DNA of 30,975 nucleotides from a virus (IMGVR_UViG_3300009128_000090:1-30975); one strand, 5' to 3'; positions 20,356-26,689 are shown, numbered from the stretch's first letter. Numbers and translations: made by a program. Notes: generated from the letters alone by a model not told the origin.

Positions 20356-20387
20356 ATACGATACGCCCTACTTAAAAAATTGACATC

Positions 20388-20648
20388 TTAGAACACCAAT
20401 GCTATTGTTGATACTATAATTGCAGCAATCGATGTTTTCAGTAGGTAGGATGTGAATCGTTGGGAGTCTATTCTGAATTTAGTGTTTTCGTATATATAAT
20501 GTTTCAGGCCTTGTGCTTCTATATTATTCAAATCTTCAAGAGAACCGTAGATGCCATCTTTAATAAGGTCGACTGTTTTATTTACTTTGTCGAGTGTTAT
20601 TTCTACTGTTTTAAGTCGTGTATTAAGTTGTTCATTTGTTGTTGCCAA
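20388..20648 (-). CDS. Coiled-coil protein with C-terminal membrane helix, XhlA-like
   Basis: 86 residues starting at a TTG with GGGAG seven bases upstream. The first ~35 residues form a heptad coiled coil (LNTRLKTVEITLDKVNKTVD), and the last ~18 (KTSIAAIIVSTIALVF) a membrane helix. This order and length match XhlA-type hemolysin/holin-associated proteins and other phage membrane coiled coils; sequence alone does not separate them. It lies alone, with a terminator 40 bases downstream and AT-rich DNA upstream that contains a tandem GGTGTGTTAT repeat (20671-20690). Confidence 0.65.
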   Translation of the reverse strand: MATTNEQLNTRLKTVEITLDKVNKTVDLIKDGIYGSLEDLNNIEAQGLKHYIYENTKFRIDSQRFTSYLLKTSIAAIIVSTIALVF

Positions 20649-20768
20649 TTGAGTTCTCCCTATTTAAGAAGGTGTGTTATGGTGTGTTATGATACACATA
20701 TAAATATCTATCAGCATTCAAAATCCATCAAGTTTTTTTATCAATATCTAAGCACAACAGACAAGGCT

Positions 20769-20930
20769 ATGACATACATCGAATGCTACGAGAACCGTCG
20801 TCCAGCAGTCAATTGCATTCGTGCATCAACAAGGCAAAAAAATGGGCCACCACTGCCAATGCCATAGGGAAGAAAGGAGAAAACCCCAATGCATCTACAA
20901 AGTGTGATGACCCTCTAAACCATCTCTTAT
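20769..20930 (+). pseudogene. Broken plus-strand gene or frameshifted reading frame
   Basis: Plus strand ATG at 20769 opens MTYIECYENRRPAVNCIRAS, and the frame closes at 20867. One frame back, protein-like sequence continues as KKWATTANAIGKKGENPNAS and TKCDDPLNHL up to about 20930, where it runs into the antisense of the next minus gene. The switch lies at seven A residues (A AAA AAT in the first frame), a slippery heptamer. It is either a decayed gene truncated at its 3' end or a -1 frameshift product. No strong ribosome binding site is visible. It is the only plausible coding sequence on the plus strand. Confidence 0.35.
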
Positions 20931-20938
20931 GGCTTTTG

Positions 20939-21205
20939 CTATTTCATCAATTTTGTTTTATACTCATCGAACACTCGAAGAGCATCAGCTGTATTGGCTT
21001 CGTAAACTCCAGTTTTTTTGATAGATTTGATATGGTCTTTGCTACTCATATCAAATAAATTTATCAATGGACCAAAGAATGTATATGTATTAACACCTTC
21101 AGCATGAGTGGTTACTACTGCTTCTACACTATCAGTAGTCTTTGGATTGAATTTTATGTTTATTTTTTCAGTCATTTTATGTCCTTTGTGTTTTTTCTCT
21201 TTCAT
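20939..21205 (-). CDS. Small hypothetical protein (88 or 78 aa)
   Basis: The ATG at 21205 has AAAGGAG four bases before it and gives 88 residues with a basic leader (MKEKKHKGHK). A second ATG at 21175 has its own AAAGGA and gives 78 residues beginning MTEKINIKFNPKTTDSVEAV. The body is a mixed alpha/beta sequence with TYTFFGPLINLFD in the middle and a helical, charged C-terminus. There is no known motif. It follows the 33-aa membrane gene and is in the HAD phosphatase operon. Confidence 0.65.
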   Translation of the reverse strand: MKEKKHKGHKMTEKINIKFNPKTTDSVEAVVTTHAEGVNTYTFFGPLINLFDMSSKDHIKSIKKTGVYEANTADALRVFDEYKTKLMK

Positions 21206-21246
21206 CTTTCTCCTTTTATTTACTACTTTATAAGTTGTATTAAACA

Positions 21247-21348
21247 TTATTGTCCTGGTGGTGTCCAGAATATTTTACCTAACACCATACCAATTGATAA
21301 CGAAAATACTAACATAAATATTCCCATTGTTATTATAGTTCCTAACAT
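21247..21348 (-). CDS. Very small membrane protein (33 aa)
   Basis: 33 residues: MLGTIITMGIFMLVFSLSIG, then a short polar end WTPPGQ. One membrane helix. The ATG at 21348 overlaps the stop of the phosphatase gene as TAATG and has AGGAG seven bases before it, so translation is well supported despite the length. Function unknown. Confidence 0.6.
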   Translation of the reverse strand: MLGTIITMGIFMLVFSLSIGMVLGKIFWTPPGQ

Positions 21349-21830
21349 TAAAAATCTCCTTCTGCTACTTGAAATACTTGAAGTCCGTTACTTCTCCACA
21401 TATCTACAACTTGGTTTCTGTCATCAAAGACAGCAAAAATATCATCTTTGTTTGGAATTAAATCATCTAACCAATGTTGTTTTAAATCTGAATCTTTCAT
21501 AAAGTGAAAATGACCACCGATACTTCTATCAGCTGGACGCATTTTAATAACATCAAATGGAACATCGTGTCTGTCTAACCATTGAGTAGTTGCGTCTTTG
21601 GTGGCTTTTGAACGACCTGAAAAGATGACAATCATAAAACCTTGTGATTTTAACATTTGTGCCATTTTAATAACAGGTGTGTTTGGTAAGTCCAAATCAA
21701 TGTTTTTTGGATCGAAGAATTTATCCCAATCCATTTTACCATTGTCTTTGGTTGAAATAGCTCTTCGTTTGTCAATAAGAGCTAATGTTCCGTCTAAATC
21801 AAAAATAACAATTTTCTTATCTTTACTCAT
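21348..21830 (-). CDS. HAD phosphatase, T4 Pnkp 3'-phosphatase-like
   Basis: 160 residues of the haloacid dehalogenase superfamily: DLDGT at 11-15 (nucleophile Asp11, acid/base Asp13), FSGRS at 71-75, and the C-terminal FDDRNQVVDMWRSNGL (136-151) followed by QVAEGDF. This end closely resembles the C-terminal phosphatase half of T4 polynucleotide kinase/3'-phosphatase, which removes 3'-phosphates from cut RNA or DNA. The kinase half is absent, so it is a stand-alone phosphatase. Repair of tRNAs cut by host nucleases is a plausible use. The -10 ends five bases before the ATG, so the mRNA may be leaderless. Confidence 0.85.
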   Translation of the reverse strand: MSKDKKIVIFDLDGTLALIDKRRAISTKDNGKMDWDKFFDPKNIDLDLPNTPVIKMAQMLKSQGFMIVIFSGRSKATKDATTQWLDRHDVPFDVIKMRPADRSIGGHFHFMKDSDLKQHWLDDLIPNKDDIFAVFDDRNQVVDMWRSNGLQVFQVAEGDF

Positions 21831-21835
21831 AGTAT

Positions 21836-21865
21836 AATATACGGTTATTATTAGCTAAGAGTCAA
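21836..21865 (-). promoter_or_regulatory. Conserved promoter, TTGACT-18-TATATT, at a leaderless start
   Basis: Minus strand -35 TTGACT (21865-21860) in AAAAAAGGGCTTGACTCTTA, 18-bp spacer, -10 TATATT (21841-21836). The ATG of the HAD gene lies six bases after the -10. The A-rich upstream part belongs to the duplicated segment. It is the rightmost member of the family. Confidence 0.68.
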
Positions 21866-21908
21866 GCCCTTTTTTAATAAGCCGAAGATGCCCTACTTTG
21901 TATTCCAT
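21855..21908 (-). pseudogene. Truncated copy of the 38-aa gene at 26133
   Basis: ATG at 21908 gives MEYKVGHLRLIKKGLDS and then TAG inside the promoter spacer. The first 14 residues equal those of the overlapping gene at 26133-26249, after which the duplication ends. It is probably an inert by-product of the duplication. Confidence 0.45.
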
Positions 21909-22182
21909 CATAATCATCACTTGCCCATTCATCATAATCATCAACATCTTCATTGGTTAATAGATGAAAATACTTTCTTAATTCTTCTGCAATCTCACAG
22001 AGCTCATCAACATCTTCCCAATCACTAATAGTGCAATCATTGTTAATACTACCCAACATTCCACCACCGAGATAGTTTTGGTATGCCGTCATCTTCACAC
22101 CATCCCAACCAAGTGATGTTAAATCAATCTCAATTCCACCACCACGACGCGAGTATTCACACCGTAAAGTTATATCTTCAAA
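21866..22182. repeat. Duplicated segment, left copy
   Basis: 317 bases that recur at 26207-26499 with four substitutions and one 24-base deletion there. The deletion lies between short CATAATCATCA repeats, as expected for slippage. The copy includes most of one coding sequence and the start of a second, overlapping one. Confidence 0.92.
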
Positions 22183-22233
22183 GTTTATATTTTTATTATT
22201 CATTTTGTTAAGTTCATTTATGTTTATGTTCAT
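21874..22233 (-). CDS. Hypothetical protein, left paralogue (119 aa)
   Basis: 119 residues. After a private 17-residue Asn-rich start (MNININELNKMNNKNIN) comes FEDITLRCEYSRRGGGIEID and an acidic, aromatic body ending SRASSAY. From FEDI onward it equals the protein at 26215 except for three residues and an eight-residue insert (EWASDDYD or a shifted equivalent). No motif known. The Gly-rich YLGGGMLGSIN and the SRRGGG stretch suggest a small beta domain. The start overlaps the upstream stop as ATGA. Confidence 0.75.
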   Translation of the reverse strand: MNININELNKMNNKNINFEDITLRCEYSRRGGGIEIDLTSLGWDGVKMTAYQNYLGGGMLGSINNDCTISDWEDVDELCEIAEELRKYFHLLTNEDVDDYDEWASDDYDGIQSRASSAY

Positions 22234-22382
22234 TCACCATTATCTAACCCATTTGTATTTAACTCAGCAACAACATCATTCAACTCCCAAAAACAATCAC
22301 GAGCTCGTGAATCTTGTGATGTGTTGTTATCTAAATCATCTCTAATCAATTCTAACTTTATTATCAATTCATTTATATTCAT
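22230..22382 (-). CDS. Small acidic helical protein (50 aa)
   Basis: 50 residues: MNINELIIKLELIRDDLDNN, then SRARDCFWELNDVVAEL and a polar end. AAGGAA lies ten bases before the ATG, and the stop overlaps the next gene in ATGA. Helical, with hydrophobics every three to four residues, so possibly a dimerising helix. Function unknown. Confidence 0.65.
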   Translation of the reverse strand: MNINELIIKLELIRDDLDNNTSQDSRARDCFWELNDVVAELNTNGLDNGE

Positions 22383-22438
22383 TTAATTATTCCTTATCTA
22401 TAATCAGGACCAGTCCAATTGATTCTTCATTATACATA

Positions 22439-22621
22439 CTAATTATTTCCTAAAAATCCATAAACTGGATTATTAAATTCACCATCAAACATACCAATTT
22501 CATCAAAACCGTACAAAACTAACGCGGTTTCTTCTACATCACCACTTTCGGCTACAACTAAATCTGTACCCGTTGGTATATTACCACTATATGTATTTAC
22601 ATCTATTTCTGTAAAAGTCAT
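22439..22621 (-). CDS. Small acidic hypothetical protein (60 aa)
   Basis: 60 residues beginning MTFTEIDVNTYSGNIPTGTD, rich in Asp, Glu, Gly and Phe, with no basic cluster, no Cys and no membrane helix. AGGAG lies nine bases upstream, inside the end of the preceding broken gene. Function unknown. The 56 bases between this gene and the next contain only a 16-codon frame that I do not call. Confidence 0.65.
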   Translation of the reverse strand: MTFTEIDVNTYSGNIPTGTDLVVAESGDVEETALVLYGFDEIGMFDGEFNNPVYGFLGNN

Positions 22622-22622
22622 C

Positions 22623-22771
22623 TTATTTATCTCCTTTTGTGTTTAAATTCTCTTTCATCCGTTCTAAAGCAGCCACAGCTTCTTCTCTTGATTTATACCT
22701 TTAAAAATACAATCATAAAACTTTGAAACTGTTACATTCTTAGGTATTATTAACTTATAAGTCTTTGCCAT
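22623..22771 (-). pseudogene. Small gene with a one-base frameshift
   Basis: ATG at 22771 overlaps the upstream stop (TAATG) and encodes MAKTYKLIIPKNVTVSKFYD, but this frame ends at 22664 after 35 residues. In the next frame the sequence continues YKSREEAVAALERMKENLNT to a TAA at 22623, just before the next gene. The switch lies near TTTTTAAAGG (about 22702-22693). A one-base loss, a sequencing error or frameshifting would explain it. The restored protein would have about 49 residues. Confidence 0.6.
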
Positions 22772-22995
22772 TAGCATTCTCCTTCTAATATTTGTCTAAC
22801 TCCATTAATGTTTACACAATCACAAATATAAACATAAAACCCCGAGGCTAATCCAATCCCTGCTGGAGAGGGATCATCAATAACCCAACCTTGACCCATA
22901 CAATCAGAACAATTCGGATTAGCTACTAATTTCAATTCAGAATCAGAAGCTTTCTCGATCCAATTGTCAATCATTTCACCTGTTATTTTTGCCAT
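22771..22995 (-). CDS. Small Cys-rich, zinc-binding-like protein (74 aa)
   Basis: 74 residues with CSDCMGQGWV (29-38) and CDC (58-60) plus a final Cys. CxxCxGxG is the half-motif of a DnaJ-type zinc finger, here only one complete repeat. The N-terminal part is helical (GEMIDNWIEKASDSELKLV). It overlaps both neighbours as TAATG. Likely a small metal-binding adaptor; role unknown. Confidence 0.7.
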   Translation of the reverse strand: MAKITGEMIDNWIEKASDSELKLVANPNCSDCMGQGWVIDDPSPAGIGLASGFYVYICDCVNINGVRQILEGEC

Positions 22996-23156
22996 TATTT
23001 AAACTCCAAGTTTTCAGTTTGAATCCTCCCCAATGCTGCTCGAATATCTTTTCGAATTTTTTCATCAAAATGGCTCGACCTTGCATCATCATACAATACC
23101 CCTAATAAAAGGTCCCAATCTTCAAACGAAGCTTTAATGGTTACTGTAGCACACAT
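22995..23156 (-). CDS. Small hypothetical protein (53 aa)
   Basis: 53 residues: MCATVTIKASFEDWDLLLGV, then a charged helix (FDEKIRKDIRAALGRI). TAATG overlaps at both ends tie it into the operon. It looks like one short beta strand and two helices. Function unknown. Confidence 0.65.
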   Translation of the reverse strand: MCATVTIKASFEDWDLLLGVLYDDARSSHFDEKIRKDIRAALGRIQTENLEFK

Positions 23157-23302
23157 TATTTATTACCTACGATAGAAAAGGTTTCTATCACAATTACTAA
23201 TAAATAAATACTAAACCATACTACAGATACTAATAGGTAGGTGTCCCAAAAAGAACTAATAAATCTTTTTAGGGTTTTTAGTGATTTCAACTTCATAAGC
23301 AT
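23156..23302 (-). CDS. Small membrane protein (48 aa)
   Basis: 48 residues: basic N-terminus (MLMKLKSLKTLKRF) followed by a membrane helix (LLVSVVWFSIYLLVIVIETF). TGGAGG lies six bases before the ATG. It is the first gene after the intergenic repeat at 23318-23377. Function unknown. Confidence 0.65.
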   Translation of the reverse strand: MLMKLKSLKTLKRFISSFWDTYLLVSVVWFSIYLLVIVIETFSIVGNK

Positions 23303-23317
23303 TTATTGCCTCCATTA

Positions 23318-23377
23318 TTTTATTTTTGTTTTTATCAACAATCAAAATTTACAAATAAGGAATCTATTGTTGTTCAG
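23318..23377 (-). repeat. ~55-bp intergenic element, copy 1
   Basis: The sequence between the stop of one gene (GAACAACAATAG) and the binding site of the next is nearly identical in three places. This copy has TTGATT, 17 bases, then TAAAAT on the minus strand, a usable promoter. CAACAAT/ATTGTTG form an inverted repeat. The copy begins inside the last codons of the gene at 23364. Confidence 0.85.
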
Positions 23378-23603
23378 ATTGTCTTTTTTTATCTAATTTA
23401 AACTCCCCCCAATGGTAAAGAATACTTTGCAGTAACTCTAGTTCAATTCCTTCAGTGGGTTGTTCTAATATAAGAACCTCTGATTTAATATGAATATATC
23501 CTATGTATTTATCATGCTTACGAAATTTACATTGAGCATGAGCTATTACTTCGACAATATTATAATTCTCAACTTCTTTAAAGCCAATATTATAGCCTTC
23601 CAT
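23364..23603 (-). CDS. Hypothetical protein (79 aa)
   Basis: 79 residues: MEGYNIGFKEVENYNIVEVI and a body of alternating strands, one Cys, with a charged end finishing SEQQ, which is encoded by the intergenic repeat. AGGGGG lies five bases before the ATG. It follows the RadC-like gene by nine bases. Function unknown. Confidence 0.7.
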   Translation of the reverse strand: MEGYNIGFKEVENYNIVEVIAHAQCKFRKHDKYIGYIHIKSEVLILEQPTEGIELELLQSILYHWGEFKLDKKRQSEQQ

Positions 23604-23612
23604 TATACCCCC

Positions 23613-24065
23613 TTAAATTAATCCTTTGTCCGCCATACTACTATAACCATCAGTAGTTATAATTACATGATCATGAACTGCAACATCAATAGTAGCACAA
23701 GCTTCCTTTATCTTAGTAGTGATTTTAAGATCATCACCAGAAAAAGTTAAATTACCTGAAGGGTGATTATGAACCAAGAGAACACAAGCAGCCTTATACT
23801 CAATTATCTTTTTAATTATTTCTCTAGGGTAAATAGCACAAGTAGTTAGAGTACCCTGAAAAATACATTCAATCTTGAGTATTTCATTCCGCCCATTTAA
23901 AAAGATAACATAAAATTGTTCCGTATCATTCCCCCGTTCTATAACTTGTCCTCGAATATAATTAAACGCTTGGTCTGAACTCCCTATATATTGCCCGAGC
24001 CCCTTGGTGAAACGCCGTTGGAATTCAGATAGAATAACTTCATCGCTTATTTTATTAACATCCAT
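23613..24065 (-). CDS. RadC-like JAB-domain protein
   Basis: 150 residues from the ATG at 24065, which has AAGGAG in ideal position; an ATG 20 codons upstream (24125) has its site 13 bases away. The JAB/MPN metal site is complete: HNHPSG (residues 99-104 from this start), GDD (110-112) and HDH (131-133), with an upstream Glu region. This is the domain of RadC/YeeS proteins, common on phages and mobile elements. RadC was once thought to act in recombination, but its biochemical function is unproven. The RadC N-terminal helix-hairpin-helix is absent. It lies next to a methyltransferase, an arrangement seen in anti-defence loci. Confidence 0.88.
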   Translation of the reverse strand: MDVNKISDEVILSEFQRRFTKGLGQYIGSSDQAFNYIRGQVIERGNDTEQFYVIFLNGRNEILKIECIFQGTLTTCAIYPREIIKKIIEYKAACVLLVHNHPSGNLTFSGDDLKITTKIKEACATIDVAVHDHVIITTDGYSSMADKGLI

Positions 24066-24155
24066 TTTATTTCTCCTTATTTCTTGAGCTTGTTCTATAT
24101 CATTCCATAAATCTATGTCATTCATCTTCTTATTTATTCTCCTATTTTATTATAT

Positions 24156-24962
24156 CTATATAAATTGTTTTATTATTTTTGATATGTTGTTTTTACTTTT
24201 TTGTTTTTTAAGTACATATATATTATCTCCATAAAAATTTCCATACCCACCTTTTAATTGTCTATAATAATTTACATTATAATTTTTAGTTACTGAACCT
24301 TTTGTTTCTCCATAATCTTTTATTATATGTTGTTTAAGTATATATCCTTTTTTAAGAACCATATTTTTTAATATTTCACCTAATTCTATTTCTTCTGAAT
24401 TTTTATACATATTACCACATGCTAATATGAAATATCCATCTTTTATTAAATATTTATCTACATTATCAATTATTTCATTCCACCATTCTAAAAACTCAAA
24501 AAGTGAATTTTTATTGGACCCATCATTTTCATTATTTGAATATTTTACCATATCCCAATATGGTGGATGTGCTAATATCATTTTTATTTGATTTGTATTT
24601 GGATTAAATGTTCTTGTATCTCCATATTGTATATACTTTTGTTTTGGATTTATGTCATTGATAATACATTTTCTTCCAAGATAATTTGATACTTCATAAT
24701 CAATACCTGACCCACCAAATATACTCCACACGATTTCATCTTTTTTTGTAAATCTATTTATCATTTGATATGGTATTTCTGCTATCCATATTCCATGATG
24801 TTCTGATGATAGTTTTGGTAGATAGTTTCTTTTTGGTATTAAAAAATTACCAAATATTGGCTTATCACTTAATGTGCTAAGCCATCTTGAATTTGTTGTT
24901 ATATCATTAATATATTGTCTCCAATTATCTAAATTTAAATCACTATGTTTTGGTGTTTTCAT
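24156..24962 (-). CDS. DNA methyltransferase (268 aa, HPPYWD type)
   Basis: 268 residues. FGGSGIDYEVSNYLGRKCI (82-100) is the SAM-binding region, with FGGSG in place of the usual FxGxG and NDINP as the acidic follow-up. HPPYWD at 132-137 is the catalytic motif of N4-cytosine or N6-adenine enzymes. The gene is visibly more AT-rich than its neighbours (long runs of T/A, almost only A/T third bases), which suggests recent acquisition. It may be a solitary, protective methyltransferase; no endonuclease is nearby. The ATG at 24962 follows the upstream stop by three bases. Confidence 0.85.
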   Translation of the reverse strand: MKTPKHSDLNLDNWRQYINDITTNSRWLSTLSDKPIFGNFLIPKRNYLPKLSSEHHGIWIAEIPYQMINRFTKKDEIVWSIFGGSGIDYEVSNYLGRKCIINDINPKQKYIQYGDTRTFNPNTNQIKMILAHPPYWDMVKYSNNENDGSNKNSLFEFLEWWNEIIDNVDKYLIKDGYFILACGNMYKNSEEIELGEILKNMVLKKGYILKQHIIKDYGETKGSVTKNYNVNYYRQLKGGYGNFYGDNIYVLKKQKSKNNISKIIKQFI

Positions 24963-24965
24963 TAT

Positions 24966-25721
24966 TTATATCTCCTTAAATACATTTAATTGATTCGGGT
25001 TTAACATTTCATAAGGTACATTAAAACAAGTAGCTGAAACCTCTAATATTCTTCCCCTATCATCGAAAACTTTAACCATAAGCTCTTTTGTTTTCTCATC
25101 CGGGTAAACATGATTAAATACCTGATATTCCCTATCAAATACTAAGTCGGGTTCTTCCTCATCAGTAATACAAACTAATGTTGGACCATCATTTTGTTCT
25201 CTTGAACAATCCTCACAATATCCTTCATCATCTTTCTCTTCATCGGGGCAATATTCTCCACAATAAGAGCAAGAACCTAAGGAATAACATTCAGAACATA
25301 TTTTAGTACTATCCATAATAACGATACCCCCGCAACCAACAGGGTCACAACTAATTCCTTCACATTCATCTGGATAAACCTTGTCTCCGCATTCATCGCA
25401 TTTGTAATAAACTGCTTCATCTATTTCTCCTTCATAATGAAGTTCATTTAATTTCTTAACTAATTGAACAACCAAGCCACCAATCAATATATCGGCGAAA
25501 CCAAATTCTTCTTTCATTAAATCATATACATGAAAAGTTCCATACTCAATATTATGAGGATCTTTCATAAAATCAAGAATCTTTTCTTCGGTATCACAAC
25601 CTAATGCTCCACTAGAATAAATATCTCGGAATTCGCCTTCATTATTAAAAACACAAAAATTCCATTCCCAGATGCAACCATCATAAGCTCCACCTTCATA
25701 ACATATTAATATGTTCTTCAT
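24966..25721 (-). CDS. Cys-rich zinc-binding protein (251 aa)
   Basis: 251 residues. An N-terminal ~100-residue domain with Trp and Gly (GGAYDGCIWEWNFC) is followed by a cysteine block: CDECGDKVYPDECEG (about 108-122), CDPVGCGG, CSECYSLGSCSYCGEYC and CEDC (about 125-173), at least ten cysteines in CxxC pairs, enough for two or three zinc sites. The C-terminal ~75 residues (VFDREYQVFNHVYPDEKTKE) form a beta-rich domain. No family recognised. Such knuckles usually bind nucleic acid or protein. It overlaps the upstream gene by four bases. Confidence 0.75.
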   Translation of the reverse strand: MKNILICYEGGAYDGCIWEWNFCVFNNEGEFRDIYSSGALGCDTEEKILDFMKDPHNIEYGTFHVYDLMKEEFGFADILIGGLVVQLVKKLNELHYEGEIDEAVYYKCDECGDKVYPDECEGISCDPVGCGGIVIMDSTKICSECYSLGSCSYCGEYCPDEEKDDEGYCEDCSREQNDGPTLVCITDEEEPDLVFDREYQVFNHVYPDEKTKELMVKVFDDRGRILEVSATCFNVPYEMLNPNQLNVFKEI

Positions 25722-26044
25722 GCAGGATATTTTTCTAGGATTTCTTTAGGAACGATATCATAATCAGAAGCTAAATAATCATCCCACCATCTAATACCAT
25801 ACGATAATCTCCAAATAGCAAATTTCCCTATAGAATCATCATGTACATAAAACAATACATCATTACGACCCCCGGTTTCAGGAATTGGATTACCATTATC
25901 TGTATCGGGTAAAGTTTTAAACTCCCCTTCATATTGAACACTAAAGCCTTCATCTCTAAAGAAATTTTCAAAGCCTTTAATATCCCCATCAACCAAAGTA
26001 GCAGGCCAAATGGTTAATACATTATAACCATCGTTTTGTTTCAT
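25718..26044 (-). CDS. Hypothetical protein (108 aa)
   Basis: 108 residues beginning MKQNDGYNVLTIWPATLVDG, acidic, with GRNDVLFYVHDDSIGKFAIW in the middle and a Trp/Tyr-rich end (YGIRWWDDYLASDYD). It looks like a small alpha/beta protein. AGGAG lies eight bases before the ATG. It overlaps both the upstream 31-aa gene and the downstream Cys-rich gene as ATGA, showing one translational unit. Function unknown. Confidence 0.75.
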   Translation of the reverse strand: MKQNDGYNVLTIWPATLVDGDIKGFENFFRDEGFSVQYEGEFKTLPDTDNGNPIPETGGRNDVLFYVHDDSIGKFAIWRLSYGIRWWDDYLASDYDIVPKEILEKYPA

Positions 26045-26136
26045 CTGTTTCTCCTTATTATTAAACTAACTACTATTACAGTTAACATCCACAAAATATT
26101 TACCAATACAAATGGGTTTAATAAGTAATTTATCAT
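26041..26136 (-). CDS. Very small membrane protein (31 aa)
   Basis: 31 residues: MINYLLNPFVLVNILWMLTV continuing VVSLIIRRNR, one membrane helix with a basic end. ATGA overlaps on both sides, and AAAGGT lies just before the ATG. Function unknown. Confidence 0.5.
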   Translation of the reverse strand: MINYLLNPFVLVNILWMLTVIVVSLIIRRNR

Positions 26137-26249
26137 ACCTTTTTCATCCTCTTTAAATACTTTTTAACAGTAGGTTTACCTACTTCATTAGAATTCCAAA
26201 CTTCTTGCCCTTTTTTAATAAGCCGAAGATGCCCTACTTTGTATTCCAT
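26133..26249 (-). CDS. Small basic protein overlapping the duplicated gene (38 aa)
   Basis: 38 residues: MEYKVGHLRLIKKGQEVWNS, then EVGKPTVKKYLKRMKKV. It starts inside the 3' end of the gene at 26215 in another frame and stops in an ATGA overlap with the 31-aa gene, which argues that it is real. The Shine-Dalgarno match is weak. Basic and possibly nucleic-acid-binding. Its first 14 codons recur, cut off, at 21855-21908. Confidence 0.45.
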   Translation of the reverse strand: MEYKVGHLRLIKKGQEVWNSNEVGKPTVKKYLKRMKKV

Positions 26250-26499
26250 CATAATCATCAACATCTTCATTGGTTAATAGATGAAAATACTTTCTTAAAT
26301 CTTCTGCAATCTCACAGAGCTCATCAACATCTTCCCAATCACTAATAGTGCAATCATTGTTAATACTACCCAACATTCCACCACCTAGATAGTTTTGGTA
26401 TGCCGTCATCTTCACACCGTCCCAACCAAGTAATGTTAAATCAATCTCAATTCCACCACCACGACGCGAGTATTCACACCGTAAAGTTATATCTTCAAA
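26207..26499. repeat. Duplicated segment, right copy
   Basis: 293 bases matching 21866-22182 with four substitutions and a 24-base deletion. Here the overlapping small gene runs on past the repeat boundary, so this locus is more likely the source and the left one the derived copy. Confidence 0.92.
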
Positions 26500-26526
26500 T
26501 ACTTTTTCTTCTTTAGTTCTTAGCAC
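26215..26526 (-). CDS. Hypothetical protein, right paralogue (103 aa)
   Basis: 103 residues starting at a GTG (26526) with AGAGG upstream, inside the last codons of the 58-aa gene. After a private MLRTKEEKV start the sequence FEDITLRCEYSRRGGGIEID and onward equals the left paralogue at 21874, with three substitutions and eight residues fewer near the C-terminus. The strong conservation with only four base changes shows a recent duplication. Function unknown. Confidence 0.75.
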   Translation of the reverse strand: MLRTKEEKVFEDITLRCEYSRRGGGIEIDLTLLGWDGVKMTAYQNYLGGGMLGSINNDCTISDWEDVDELCEIAEDLRKYFHLLTNEDVDDYDGIQSRASSAY

Positions 26527-26689
26527 TTTTTCTTACCTCTCTTTGTTTTGCAATAAGTTCCTTAGCAAATTTCTTTTTCGCGCCTTTACAATATCTCCCG
26601 GTGAAATAATTGTAATACTTATGAGTCTTAGGAATTTCCTTATTTCCTATAATCTTATCAATATCAAAATAACAACCTTTTATTCTCAT
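26513..26689 (-). CDS. Small basic hypothetical protein (58 aa)
   Basis: 58 residues: MRIKGCYFDIDKIIGNKEIP, then YYNYFTGRYCKGAKKKFAKE and a basic helix. AAAGGA lies eight bases before the ATG. Two Cys only, no clear motif. It is the first gene after the intergenic repeat at 26710-26763. Function unknown. Confidence 0.65.
   Translation of the reverse strand: MRIKGCYFDIDKIIGNKEIPKTHKYYNYFTGRYCKGAKKKFAKELIAKQREVRKSAKN

Larger units (their letters stand above)
19134..20387. other. Gene-free, palindrome-rich region (origin or control-region candidate)
   Basis: About 1.25 kb without a convincing gene on either strand. Perfect palindromes: AATTGGCCAATT (19183), CGCGCATGCGCG (19341), CAATATAAGCTTATATTG (19363), CTGAAATTTCAG (19530), AGCTTCGAAGCT (19542), GGGTCGACCC (19640), TTGCATCGATGCAA (19723). 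Short-gap ones: ATTGCAAT-G-ATTGCAAT (19377), TTGAC-TTC-GTCAA (19470), TTAAAGT-ATC-ACTTTAA (19652), CTTGAAA-N5-TTTCAAG (19672), CTATAT-G-ATATAG (19905). ATAGCAA recurs about five times at 19397-19445. A 22-codon minus-strand frame (19715-19783, MILDYGPDGKRRWMTGCIDA) may be a gene remnant. Such density suggests protein-binding sites, as in a replication origin or regulatory hub. No named origin motif was recognised. Confidence 0.6.

Noticed and set aside
20700-20708. TATAAATA-type T4 late promoter on the plus strand
   Set aside because: The motif is frequent by chance in such AT-rich DNA and I found no consistent copies upstream of structural genes in the sense direction.
22384-22434. 16-codon frame after the 60-aa gene
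   Set aside because: Too short to separate from chance and without a clear binding site.
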